A DNA stretch of 15,714 bases from Nitrospinota bacterium (lineage in GTDB: Bacteria; UBA8248). Shown one piece after another: positions 1 to 6,849 of the stretch (position 1 is the first letter of the stretch; the number at the start of each line of letters is the position of its first letter). The notes under the pieces were generated by a model, which worked only from the letters and a program-made list of their open reading frames with translations, did no database searches and had not been told where the DNA came from. The stretch is taken from the NCBI GenBank assembly GCA_003506735.1, contig DNYS01000106.1, positions 27,892-43,605 on the forward strand. Direction: 5' to 3'. A program made the translations under genes and the position numbers.

Positions 1-573
1 GCGCCCCGGCGCGATGCAGTTGACCTGGATGCCGCTGGGCGCCCATTCGACGGCGAGGGCCTTGGTGAGGCCGGCGATTCCCGCCTTGCTCGCGGCGTAG
101 GCCGCCTGGTTGGGGCGTCCCCGGCTCCCGGCGCTCGATCCGACGTTGACCACCTTTCCCTCCCCGGCGGGCAGCATGTAGCGCCCGGCCGCCCGGCAAA
201 AATAAAACGCCGCCGAAAGGTTGGTCTCCAGCGTGGTGTGCCAGAGCTCGTCGCTCATCTCCCCGATGGGGCTGGGCCGGGATATTCCCGCGTTGTTGAT
301 CAGAATATGCGGCCCGCCGAGTTCCTTTCGAACCTGATCTACCAGGGCGTCCACCCGGTCCCGCTCGGTCACGTCGCACACCGCCGGCAGCGCCCCCGCG
401 GCGAGGGCCTCGCACTCCCGGGCGGCATCGGCGAGGGTTTCGGGGGTCCGTCCGACAAGTACGATATTCGCTCCGGCCCCGGCCAGCGCGGTCGCCATCG
501 CTCTTCCGAGCCCCTGGCCGGCACCGGTGACGATGGCGGTCTTTCCGGACAAATCCACCCCGGGCGAGGGCAT
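1..573 (-). CDS. Short-chain dehydrogenase/reductase (SDR), 3' end missing
   Basis: Classical SDR oxidoreductase: NAD(P)-dependent interconversion of an alcohol and a ketone, probably cytosolic. The visible 191 residues show the Rossmann motif TGAGQGLG (16-23), NNAG (93-96), the catalytic Ser in GSSAG (about 146), Tyr159 and Lys163 in YAASK, and the PG turn near 189-190. The frame is open to base 1, so about 60 C-terminal residues of a usual ~250-residue protein lie outside the window, including the substrate-binding loop; the substrate cannot be read. The ATG at 573 is preceded by a modest AAAGGG and fits the normal distance to the Rossmann glycines. It is divergent from the cyclase gene. 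FabG-like and sugar/alcohol SDRs share these motifs, so the family is certain and the substrate unknown. Confidence 0.93.
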   Translation of the reverse strand, partial: MPSPGVDLSGKTAIVTGAGQGLGRAMATALAGAGANIVLVGRTPETLADAARECEALAAGALPAVCDVTERDRVDALVDQVRKELGGPHILINNAGISRPSPIGEMSDELWHTTLETNLSAAFYFCRAAGRYMLPAGEGKVVNVGSSAGSRGRPNQAAYAASKAGIAGLTKALAVEWAPSGIQVNCIAPGR

Positions 574-643
574 GGGAAATCCCTTTCTGGAAGACAAACG
601 CGCCGCCGCTCATCCCGGCGCCACTTGATCGTTGATGTGTCCC

Positions 644-738
644 CTCGAAATGGCCGGGCAACTTTACCACCGCTCCAGGCTGGGGTACATAGATAGGGTC
701 ACCTGCAAATGAAGGCGCTCCCGGCATTTCGAGCCGGG
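644..738. promoter_or_regulatory. Interrupted inverted repeat in a divergent promoter region
   Basis: Left arm 644-658 (CTCGAAATGGCCGGG) and right arm 720-733 (CCCGGCATTTCGAG) are inverted copies differing by one extra G, 61 nt apart. The right arm also sits in a compact hairpin, CCCGGC (720-725) with GCCGGG (733-738). The arms bracket the middle of the gap between the SDR and cyclase genes, where a promoter for either could lie. This suggests an operator pair for a shared regulator, but that is inference from position and symmetry only. Confidence 0.4.
663..691 (+). promoter_or_regulatory. Weak sigma70-like promoter candidate for the cyclase gene
   Basis: TTTACC (663-668) and TACATA (686-691) are separated by 17 nt. 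The -35 matches consensus at 4 of 6 and the -10 at 3 of 6, so this is a weak candidate. Its main support is its place between the two arms of the inverted repeat. The leader to the cyclase ATG would be about 115 nt. Confidence 0.22.
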
Positions 739-814
739 CCGTTGCGCCGCGGAATCATCCGGAAATTCATACCGGCCCGCCGAAAATCCGCGCGGCCCGC
801 ACAGGAGAGAAATC

Positions 815-1504
815 ATGCCGAAGATCGTCGATCTCAGCCGTGAACTCTATCACCGGGCGCCGGCCTATCCCGGCCAGCCGCCCATCATTCACGGCGTCTG
901 GAAATCGCACGATGAAGCCTATGCCGATTCGGGAAACGTCCACGGAAACAGCGTCATGTACTTTTCCATGCCCGATCACGGTGGAACCCACCTGGACGCA
1001 CCGCGCCACTTTTCGGTCACCGGCACGCCCATCAACGAGTATCCGCTCGAAAGTTGCTACGTCATGGGGACCTGCATCGACCTGCGCCACATGGAGCCCA
1101 AGGCGTGGATATCCCCCGACGACCTCGCGGCCGCGGTGGAAAAATCCGGCGAACCCCTCGTGAAGGGCGGCACCGTTTTGCTTTGCACCGGCCACCACGA
1201 GCGCACCTACCCGACCCCGGCCTACAGCACCGACAACCCCGGCGTCACCGTTCCCGCCACCGAGTGGCTCGCCGAGCAGGGGGTGGTCCACTTCGGCATC
1301 GACTCCATGCGTCCCGGTCCCATGGGAGACGAGAATTCCCTCGTCCACAAGGCCTGCCGCGACAAAGGGATCACCCATCTGGAAAGCCTGTGCAATCTGG
1401 AACAACTCCTCGGCCAGGGGCAGTTCCGCTTCGTGTGTTTTCCCCTGAAGTTCAGGGGCGGCACGGGCTCTCCCGTCCGAGCCGTCGCCATTTTCGAGGA
1501 TTAG
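815..1504 (+). CDS. Cyclase family protein (kynurenine formamidase-like metal hydrolase)
   Basis: Member of the putative cyclase family (PF04199), which includes KynB arylformamidase and other metal-dependent amide or lactone hydrolases. The signature HGGTHLDAPRHF is at residues 55-66; His59, Asp61 and His65 are the expected metal ligands. The C-terminal part has the family's GIDSMRPG (about 165-172) and a late THLESL segment resembling the IEGL element of KynB. At 229 residues it is full length. AGGAGA at 803-808 sits 6 nt before the ATG. It stands alone, divergent from the SDR and closed by a terminator just downstream. No tryptophan-degradation gene is nearby, so kynurenine formamidase activity is not supported; many relatives act on other cyclic amides or esters. 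Confidence 0.9.
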   Translation: MPKIVDLSRELYHRAPAYPGQPPIIHGVWKSHDEAYADSGNVHGNSVMYFSMPDHGGTHLDAPRHFSVTGTPINEYPLESCYVMGTCIDLRHMEPKAWISPDDLAAAVEKSGEPLVKGGTVLLCTGHHERTYPTPAYSTDNPGVTVPATEWLAEQGVVHFGIDSMRPGPMGDENSLVHKACRDKGITHLESLCNLEQLLGQGQFRFVCFPLKFRGGTGSPVRAVAIFED

Positions 1505-1523
1505 CGGCCCTTGACCGCCGCGG

Positions 1524-1550
1524 GCGTCCCTTTCCGGGGCGCTTTTTTTT
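1524..1550 (+). terminator. Intrinsic terminator after the cyclase gene
   Basis: GCGTCCC (1524-1530) pairs with GGGGCGC (1536-1542), 7 bp including one G-T pair, around a 5-nt loop, followed at once by eight T (1543-1550). It lies 20 nt after the cyclase stop and isolates it from the regulator gene. Confidence 0.85.
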
Positions 1551-1700
1551 AAAATTTTTCATTTTTTCGGGAATATTTTCGGAGGGACCATCTCTTTTCG
1601 GCCCTTGTGCAAAGTGTTAAAATTTAAGCGATCAGAGCGTTGAAACATTGTGCACCCCCCCGCCGCCGAAACGTGGGAGCCGATCATCCCGATTCGCATA

Positions 1701-2420
1701 ATGGCTAAATCCGCGAAATTTTCAGAAACTGGAAGACGGATCTCCGAGGCCCGCGAGCGTCGTGGCTGGAACCGCAACCAGCTCGCCAAGGCCTCCAGCC
1801 TGAGCTGGGCGAATCTCGTCCGCTACGAAGAGGGAGAAAACGAGCCCAGCGCGGGCAAGCTCCTTCGCATCGCCGAGGCCCTGGGGGTTTCGGCGGATTG
1901 GCTCATGGGCCGCAAGGGCGCCCATGAGACGATGGCGGCCGGGCCCATCGATGTGGCGGTGCGCATGTCGGAAAATATTCAGGGCCCGGGGAGTGTCGAT
2001 GAGAGCGAGTTCCGCGCCGTTCCCCTCGTTTCGGACTCCATCGCCGCGGGAAGAGCCCTGATCGTGGACGAGGAGATCGAGGAATACGCCCTGATCCACA
2101 TCTCCCAGGTGACGGGCAGAACCGACCTGGTGGCCGTTCGCGTGGATCGGAAAATGGGCCGGAGCATGCTTCCGCTCATCCAGCCCGGCGCGGTCGTGGT
2201 CATCGACCGGCGGGACAAGGCCATCGCCGAAAACGGAATATACGCGGTCCGGGACGATTCGGGGGGATGCACCCTCAAGCGGCTGCAATGGACGCCGCCC
2301 CGCCTCTGGCTGGTGCCCGAAAACCGCGACGAGCCCGTGGTCCACATCGACCTGAACTCGGATAGCCCCGATGACTGGATCCTGGGCCGTGTGGTCTGGG
2401 CCTATCAGCCGCTGGTTTGA
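1701..2420 (+). CDS. XRE-type HTH regulator with C-terminal S24 (LexA/CI-like) peptidase domain
   Basis: A 239-residue transcription regulator. Residues about 10-65 form an XRE/Cro-CI helix-turn-helix (QLAKASSLSWANLVRYEEG). Residues about 108-230 form a LexA/CI-type S24 domain. The self-cleavage elements are present: an Ala-Gly bond in VPLVSDSIAAG (Ala116-Gly117), Ser155 in GRSMLPLIQPG, and Lys193 in CTLKRL. Such proteins repress as dimers and can inactivate themselves after DNA damage with RecA, but many chromosomal homologues respond to other cues. An in-frame GTG at 1650 would add 17 residues; neither start has a good Shine-Dalgarno, and ATG 1701 fits the domain edge best, so it may be leaderless. 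It converges on etfA with 12 nt between stops. No phage genes adjoin it. Confidence 0.9.
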   Translation: MAKSAKFSETGRRISEARERRGWNRNQLAKASSLSWANLVRYEEGENEPSAGKLLRIAEALGVSADWLMGRKGAHETMAAGPIDVAVRMSENIQGPGSVDESEFRAVPLVSDSIAAGRALIVDEEIEEYALIHISQVTGRTDLVAVRVDRKMGRSMLPLIQPGAVVVIDRRDKAIAENGIYAVRDDSGGCTLKRLQWTPPRLWLVPENRDEPVVHIDLNSDSPDDWILGRVVWAYQPLV

Positions 2421-2432
2421 GCGGCGCCCGCC

Positions 2433-3425
2433 TTAGTTTTCGAGCAGCTTCTGGAGTTTTTCGGTCAGCGCCGGAACGACCTTCTTGTAGTCGCCCACGA
2501 TGCCGTAGCGCGCGCGCTGGAAGATCGGCGCATCGGGGTCGGTGTTGATGGCCACGATGTTTTTGCTCGGTCCGGCCCCCACCATGTGCTGCATGGCGCC
2601 CGAAATCCCCACAGCAATATAGAGCATCGGACTCACGATTTTGCCCGTCTGGCCCACCTGCATATGGGTGGGCACCCATCCGGCGTCCACGGCTGCGCGG
2701 CTGGCGCCCACGGCCGCCTTGAGAACCTTGGCCAGCTTATTGAGTTGTTCGAAATTCTCCGGCCCGCCCAGGCCCCGGCCGCCGCTCACTACATATTCGG
2801 CATCCTCGAGGCGAACGCCCTCGGCCTCGACCTGCCGGGTCTCGACGAATTTCATCTTGAGTTCGCCGGACTCGACCGAAAAGGCGACCTCGACCAGCTC
2901 GCCGCTCCGCCCCTCCTCGATGTCGGCGGGCGGGAAAGCCTTCATCCGGATGGAGGCCATGGCAATAAGGCCCGGCTTCGAGCGGACATGGCTCAACGCG
3001 TTGCCCCCGTACACGGGGCGCACCGCGGCCAGCACACCCTCTTCGAGGGATAGCTCGGTGCAGTCGTTGGCATAGCTGGCGCCGAGGCGGAAGGCGACGC
3101 GGGGCGCCACGTCGCGCCCGATCGAGGTGCAGCCCAGCAGAAAGATGGCGGGGCCGGTCTCGGCGACAGCGCCGCTGACGACCTGTGTATAGGCGGCATT
3201 GTTGTATCCCGCGAGAATGTCCGCCTCGGCGGCGAGGACCTTGTCGGCCCCCAGGGCGATTATCCCCTTGGCGAGTTCTTTGGTTCCCGCCCCGCCCAGC
3301 AGCAGGCCGATCAGGGAGCCGCCCTTCTCGTCGGCGAGCTTTCGCCCGATTTGGCAAAGCTCGCTGCTAACTATCGTGAGTCTGTCATTGTTGCTTTCGG
3401 CTAAAATGAGTACGTCGTTCGACAT
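2433..3425 (-). CDS. etfA: Electron transfer flavoprotein alpha subunit (EtfA/FixB family)
   Basis: FAD-binding subunit of the soluble ETF heterodimer, which carries electrons from acyl-CoA or similar dehydrogenases to a quinone oxidoreductase. At 330 residues it is full length. The C-terminal FAD domain is clear: [11 protein letters not shown] (215-225), [10 protein letters not shown] (240-249), [10 protein letters not shown] (257-266), [10 protein letters not shown] (271-280) and [10 protein letters not shown] (293-302). The N-terminal half is the usual alpha/beta domain. GGAGAG-type Shine-Dalgarno (GGAGAG, 3434-3439) lies 8 nt before the ATG. It follows etfB by 22 nt in one operon. No acyl-CoA dehydrogenase or ETF-quinone oxidoreductase is present in the window, so its partners are unknown. 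Confidence 0.96.
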   Translation of the reverse strand: MSNDVLILAESNNDRLTIVSSELCQIGRKLADEKGGSLIGLLLGGAGTKELAKGIIALGADKVLAAEADILAGYNNAAYTQVVSGAVAETGPAIFLLGCTSIGRDVAPRVAFRLGASYANDCTELSLEEGVLAAVRPVYGGNALSHVRSKPGLIAMASIRMKAFPPADIEEGRSGELVEVAFSVESGELKMKFVETRQVEAEGVRLEDAEYVVSGGRGLGGPENFEQLNKLAKVLKAAVGASRAAVDAGWVPTHMQVGQTGKIVSPMLYIAVGISGAMQHMVGAGPSKNIVAINTDPDAPIFQRARYGIVGDYKKVVPALTEKLQKLLEN

Positions 3426-3447
3426 GAAAATATCTCTCCGGATGAAT

Positions 3448-4248
3448 TTATATGATTTTGTCTTCGCGCAGCCGATCTCCGAGTTTATCGGCGGCCTCTT
3501 CGAGCGAGTCGGCCTCGATAAATTCGCACTGAGAGCCCAGATTGGGTTTATAGAGTTTGGTGAGCTCGAGCGTGGACGCTCCCGCGCCCACGGCCGCCGG
3601 GTCCACGCCGATGTCCCCGGCCCCCCAAACGGGGATCTGTTTCCGCGAGGCCATCAGGATTCCCTTCACCGAGGGGAGGCGTGGCGAGTTGATCTCGTTG
3701 CTCGTCGTGAGCAGGCAGGGGGTGGTGACCTCGACCACCTCTTCTCCGTCCTCGAGGACGCGCTCGCAGCGGAGAGCGTTTCCGTTGACTTCGATCTTGA
3801 TGAGTTGAGAGACGCTGGGGAGATCCAGGGCCTCGGCCAGGGCGAGGGATGTCGTTCCCTGGCTCCAGTCGCTGCTGATCCGGCCGCAAAGGATAATGTC
3901 GAACGCGCCGATTTTCTGGATGGCGCCGGCGAGAATCCGGGCGATCCCGAACGAGTCGGAACCGTCGAAACTCTCGTCCTGGAGGAGGACCGCTTCGTCG
4001 CAACCCATGGCCAGGCATTTTTTAAGAAGGTCCCTGGCGCTGTCACCTCCGGCGGTGACGACGGTGATTTTACCGCCGTGGGCCTCCTTCAGAATGATGG
4101 CCTCTTCGATGGCGTATTCATCGAAGTTGCTGATGACCGGCGATACGTTCGACGGCGGAACCACGGTGAGATTTTCCTCGTCCACCTTGAAATCCCTGGG
4201 CGGAATGTCGTGGTCGAGGACCTGCTTGACGCATACGATGATGTCCAA
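3448..4248 (-). CDS. etfB: Electron transfer flavoprotein beta subunit (EtfB/FixA family)
   Basis: AMP/FAD-binding partner of EtfA, 266 residues. The beta-subunit signature runs through VEVTTPCLLTTSNEINSPRL (172-191) into PSVKGILMASRK. N-terminal features are VCVKQV (5-10), NFDEYAIEEA (41-50) and CGRISSDWSQGTT (121-133). The last takes the place of the GKQAIDGD...QTG stretch of mitochondrial-type ETF, so this is a divergent branch closer to FixA-like proteins. Whether it bifurcates electrons cannot be told by eye. The start is a TTG at 4246-4248, preceded by GAGGGGAAG; no ATG fits the family N-terminus. It is the first gene of the etfBA operon, with a structured leader upstream and mrp divergent. 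Confidence 0.95.
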   Translation of the reverse strand: MDIIVCVKQVLDHDIPPRDFKVDEENLTVVPPSNVSPVISNFDEYAIEEAIILKEAHGGKITVVTAGGDSARDLLKKCLAMGCDEAVLLQDESFDGSDSFGIARILAGAIQKIGAFDIILCGRISSDWSQGTTSLALAEALDLPSVSQLIKIEVNGNALRCERVLEDGEEVVEVTTPCLLTTSNEINSPRLPSVKGILMASRKQIPVWGAGDIGVDPAAVGAGASTLELTKLYKPNLGSQCEFIEADSLEEAADKLGDRLREDKII

Positions 4249-4294
4249 TTTCCCGCTTCCCCTCTGCTCGATAATGAAAAATTCCTGAAGATAG

Positions 4295-4333
4295 GGCCTT
4301 CGCGACGGTCCTTCGGCCGTGCCGGGGAAGGCC
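4295..4333 (-). promoter_or_regulatory. Nested hairpin in the etfB 5' leader
   Basis: Outer arms GGCCTTC (4295-4301) and GAAGGCC (4327-4333) pair perfectly over 7 bp. Inside them ACGGTC (4305-4310) and GGCCGT (4315-4320) pair over 6 bp with one G-T and a 4-nt loop. On the minus strand this lies about 45 nt before the etfB start. There is no T-run, so it is not a plain terminator. A leader structure affecting etfB expression or mRNA stability is possible. No known riboswitch class was recognised. Confidence 0.35.
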
Positions 4334-4432
4334 AGGGAACATTTAGTCCCTCGGGCGACACGGCGTCAACCGGACCGAAGAATTTTTCCGAGTATAAGGT
4401 CGTAAAGGTCTGAAATCGGGAGTTCCAAGAGT

Positions 4433-4462
4433 TTGACACTGCCGAAAACCGAACCCTACTAT
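4433..4462 (+). promoter_or_regulatory. Sigma70-type promoter for the mrp transcript
   Basis: Perfect -35 TTGACA (4433-4438), 18-nt spacer, and -10 TACTAT (4457-4462, 5 of 6). Transcription would begin near 4469, giving a leader of about 109 nt that contains the small ORF at 4495. This is the best promoter in the window. Confidence 0.7.
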
Positions 4463-4494
4463 AGGCCACTGTTCCGGGCAGGAGAGTTGAGGCG

Positions 4495-4572
4495 ATGGCC
4501 GTTGCGGCCGCCGCCGCTGGGCCCGGTTATCCAATGTCTATCCGTCGCGCGGATACGCGCCAGGGGAGTTGA
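4495..4572 (+). CDS. Putative 25-residue leader peptide upstream of mrp
   Basis: ATG at 4495 is preceded by CAGGAGAG (4479-4486) at 8-nt spacing, as good a ribosome binding site as any in the window. The ORF encodes an Ala-rich start (MAVAAAAAGPGYP) and a basic tail, 25 residues, ending in TGA at 4570-4572, only 5 nt before the mrp ATG. The mrp Shine-Dalgarno (GGGGAG, 4563-4568) lies inside its last codons, and the hairpin TATCCG/CGGATA (4539-4555) lies just before that. This layout is typical of translational coupling. The peptide resembles no known leader and has no run of one regulatory amino acid except Ala. It may be translated only to expose the mrp site, or may not be translated. Confidence 0.4.
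   Translation: MAVAAAAAGPGYPMSIRRADTRQGS
4539..4555 (+). promoter_or_regulatory. Small hairpin just upstream of the mrp ribosome binding site
   Basis: TATCCG (4539-4544) and CGGATA (4550-4555) form a perfect 6-bp stem around TCGCG, ending 7 nt before GGGGAG (4563-4568). Ribosomes finishing the leader ORF would unfold it. Its regulatory role is inferred from position. Confidence 0.35.
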
Positions 4573-4577
4573 ATTCG

Positions 4578-5669
4578 ATGCCTGAAGTCACGAGCGAACA
4601 GATTCTCGATGCCCTGAAATCAGTCAAGGACCCGGACCTGGGCAAGGATTTGGTCAGCCTGAAAATGATCAAGGACGTTCTAGTTTGCGGAGATGCGGTG
4701 GCCTTTACCCTGGAGCTGACGACGCCGGCCCATCCGCGAAAAGATTATTTTCTGGACGAATGCCGGATGGCCGTCGGTACGCTCGATGGCGTGGCCACCG
4801 TCAACGTTCGCCTGGAGAGCCACGTCACCGCCCGGGCCGCCGCCCAGGGGAAGATGGCGGTTGATGGCGTGAAGAACATCATCGCCGTGGCCAGCGGCAA
4901 GGGCGGGGTGGGTAAATCCACCGTGACCGCGAACCTGGCGCTAGCGCTGGTGGCCGAGGGCGCGAAAATCGGCGTGCTCGACGCGGATATATACGGGCCG
5001 AGCCAGCCCCAGATGCTCGGGATTCCGGACGAAAAACCCATGGCGGACGAAAATAACCGCATCTTTCCCCTCAAGGCCCACGGCGTGCAGGTCATGTCCA
5101 TGGGATTTCTGGTGGATAAGGACAGCCCCGTCATCTGGCGCGGCCCCATGGTGATGAAGGCCCTCGTCCAGTTTTTGGGGGAGACCCTCTGGGAGGATTT
5201 GGATTATCTGCTCCTCGACCTTCCTCCGGGAACGGGCGACGCCCAACTGACGATCGTGCAGCAGGTCTCCCTCTCCGGGGCCGTCATCGTCACCACCCCG
5301 CAGGAGATCGCCCTGCTCGACGCGCGCAAGGGCCTCCAGATGTTCCGGAAGACGGAGGTCCCGATTCTCGGCATTATCGAGAACATGAGTTACTACGAGT
5401 GTCCGAGCTGCGGCAACCGGGAGGATATTTTCGACACCGGGGGCGGCGAGCGCGCCGCCGCGCGCTACGAGGTCTCCTTTCTGGGCGCAATTCCCCTGAA
5501 CATCAAAATCCGCCTGGGCGGCGACCGGGGCGAGCCGGTGGTCGTCAGCGAGCCGGACAGCCCCGTGGCGAAGGCCTTTCGAGAGGCCGCGCGCAACGTC
5601 GCGCTTCAAGTGGCCATCCATAATTCATCGGCGCCCTTCAGTGTGCCCGAGTTGAAGATCATCGGGTAA
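4578..5669 (+). CDS. mrp: Mrp/ApbC/Ind1-family P-loop ATPase, Fe-S cluster carrier
   Basis: Cytosolic Fe-S scaffold or carrier that delivers [4Fe-4S] clusters to apoproteins, powered by ATP. Residues 1-90 are a MIP18/DUF59 domain (VKDPDLGKDLVSLKMIKDV). The deviant Walker A GKGGVGKS is at 107-114, the DADIYGPSQP switch at 135-144, Walker B-like LLLDLPPGTGD near 211-221, and the cluster-binding CPSC (Cys275, Cys278) follows ENMSYYE. Length 363 is normal for the two-domain form. ATG 4578 has GGGGAG 9 nt upstream; a TTG at 4569 overlaps that site and is less likely. It is expressed from its own promoter, divergent from etfBA. The pairing makes sense if ETF electrons end in Fe-S enzymes, but this is inference. 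Confidence 0.95.
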   Translation: MPEVTSEQILDALKSVKDPDLGKDLVSLKMIKDVLVCGDAVAFTLELTTPAHPRKDYFLDECRMAVGTLDGVATVNVRLESHVTARAAAQGKMAVDGVKNIIAVASGKGGVGKSTVTANLALALVAEGAKIGVLDADIYGPSQPQMLGIPDEKPMADENNRIFPLKAHGVQVMSMGFLVDKDSPVIWRGPMVMKALVQFLGETLWEDLDYLLLDLPPGTGDAQLTIVQQVSLSGAVIVTTPQEIALLDARKGLQMFRKTEVPILGIIENMSYYECPSCGNREDIFDTGGGERAAARYEVSFLGAIPLNIKIRLGGDRGEPVVVSEPDSPVAKAFREAARNVALQVAIHNSSAPFSVPELKIIG

Positions 5670-5671
5670 CC

Positions 5672-5687
5672 GCGCCGTCTCCGGCGC
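5672..5687 (+). other. GC-rich stem-loop right after the mrp stop
   Basis: GCGCCG (5672-5677) and CGGCGC (5682-5687) form a perfect 6-bp stem with a TCTC loop, 2 nt after the mrp stop. There is no T-run, so it is not a convincing intrinsic terminator. It may protect the mRNA 3' end or be chance in GC-rich DNA. Confidence 0.3.
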
Positions 5688-5788
5688 CCGCCATCAGCAG
5701 GCCGAACCGGTCGAGGGTCTCCCTGTGCTTTCGCTTGCGGAGGAGCGGAGCGCCGGTTTGTCCCGGCCATCATTCGAGGAGAAAAATT

Positions 5789-6820
5789 TTGAGCGCGAAT
5801 CGTTTGCCGGGGGTGTCGTTCATCGGTCTGGGCTGGTGGGGCGAAGTGCTCGCCGGCGCCGCGCAGGCATCGGGAGCGGTTTCCATCGCCGGGGGGTACG
5901 CCCGGACGCCGGCCACGAGGGCCGGCTTCGCCGCCAAGTACGGTTGCCGCGATTACGGCTCGCTCGATGAGCTGCTGGACGATTCGGCCTGCGAGGCCGT
6001 CGTCATCGCCTCGGCGAACGCCGTCCACAAGGAGCAGGCCGTCGCGGCGGCCCGGGCGGGAAAGCATGTCCATCTCGAAAAGCCGATGGCGCTCTCGGTC
6101 TCCGACGCCCAGGAAATCGTCGCCGCCTGCGCGGAGGCGGGGGTCAAGCTCTCCATCGGCCAGAATTTCCGCCGCTGGCCCATGTTCCGCCATGCAAAAA
6201 AAATGATCGATGCCGGCGAACTGGGCACGATCAGCCTGGCCTTGGGGCATTTTTCGAATAATCTCGGGCTCACCGCCGGTGCGGAGAGCATGCGCTGGGA
6301 CCCGGTCGAAAACCCCGGCGGCCCCCTCTATAGCTATACGCTCCACCTGGGGGACCTGATGGAGACCCTGTTCGGGGAGGTGGAGAGCGTCGAGGCCTCC
6401 TGCGGAAAGGTCGGCGGGCCGTCCCGGACGGACGATGTGGCGGCGGGTGTGCTCCGCTTCCGGAGCGGGATGCTCGGAATCCTTTCGGGCAGCTACATGG
6501 CGCCCTTCCATTTCAGGTTCGGAATCGAGGGGACCGAGGGGGCGCTCCACATTTCGAGCGCCGGCCCGCCAGTCTTTCAGAAAATGGGCGAGCAGATGAA
6601 TGAGGCGAAGGAACTCGAAGGCGTCCCCGGTTTCTGGGACGGCCGCGATGGCGCCAACGCCGAGCAGTTCACCGATCTGGCGCGCTGCATCAAAGGAGAG
6701 GGCGAACCCGAGGTGACCGGGGTCCACGGCGTGCGCGCGCTGGCCGTCATGCGGGCCATGCTGCGAAGCCACGCCGAGCGGCGGGCGGTGACGATGGAAG
6801 AGATTCTGGAGTCCGATTAG
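5789..6820 (+). CDS. Gfo/Idh/MocA-family NAD(P)-dependent oxidoreductase
   Basis: Soluble dehydrogenase of the glucose-fructose oxidoreductase/inositol dehydrogenase family, usually acting on sugars, inositols or related polyols. Residues 8-20 give the Rossmann loop (FIGLGWWGEV), Glu97-Lys98-Pro99 is the family EKP motif, and residues 120 onward form the alpha/beta substrate domain with LHLGDL (185-190) supplying likely catalytic His and Asp. The protein is 343 residues, a usual length. The best start is a TTG at 5789 with GAGGAGA at 5776-5782; an in-frame ATG at 5735 would add 18 residues with no family match. It lies 119 nt after mrp and 29 nt before a hydroxyacid dehydrogenase, and probably shares a transcript and pathway with the latter. 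The substrate cannot be assigned. Confidence 0.92.
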   Translation: MSANRLPGVSFIGLGWWGEVLAGAAQASGAVSIAGGYARTPATRAGFAAKYGCRDYGSLDELLDDSACEAVVIASANAVHKEQAVAAARAGKHVHLEKPMALSVSDAQEIVAACAEAGVKLSIGQNFRRWPMFRHAKKMIDAGELGTISLALGHFSNNLGLTAGAESMRWDPVENPGGPLYSYTLHLGDLMETLFGEVESVEASCGKVGGPSRTDDVAAGVLRFRSGMLGILSGSYMAPFHFRFGIEGTEGALHISSAGPPVFQKMGEQMNEAKELEGVPGFWDGRDGANAEQFTDLARCIKGEGEPEVTGVHGVRALAVMRAMLRSHAERRAVTMEEILESD

Positions 6821-6849
6821 CGCCGGGCGGCCATCCGAAAAGGATCGAT

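Noticed and set aside
238..696. Plus-strand frame near the left edge
   Set aside because: It is opposite the partial SDR gene, whose motifs are unmistakable on the minus strand.
3199..4413. Long plus-strand open frame of about 400 codons opposite etfBA
   Set aside because: It lies antisense to two clearly recognisable genes and its translation matches nothing; long shadow frames are expected in GC-rich DNA.
6196..6203. Run of eight A in the Gfo/Idh gene (also A7 near 7508 and C8 near 15152 in the dehydrogenases) as programmed slippage sites
   Set aside because: The reading frames are intact through each run and give conserved sequence on both sides; there is no alternative-frame product to explain.
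5606..6772. Minus-strand open frame of about 388 codons opposite the Gfo/Idh gene
   Set aside because: Antisense to a conserved gene, with His/Arg/Gly-rich composition typical of a shadow frame.
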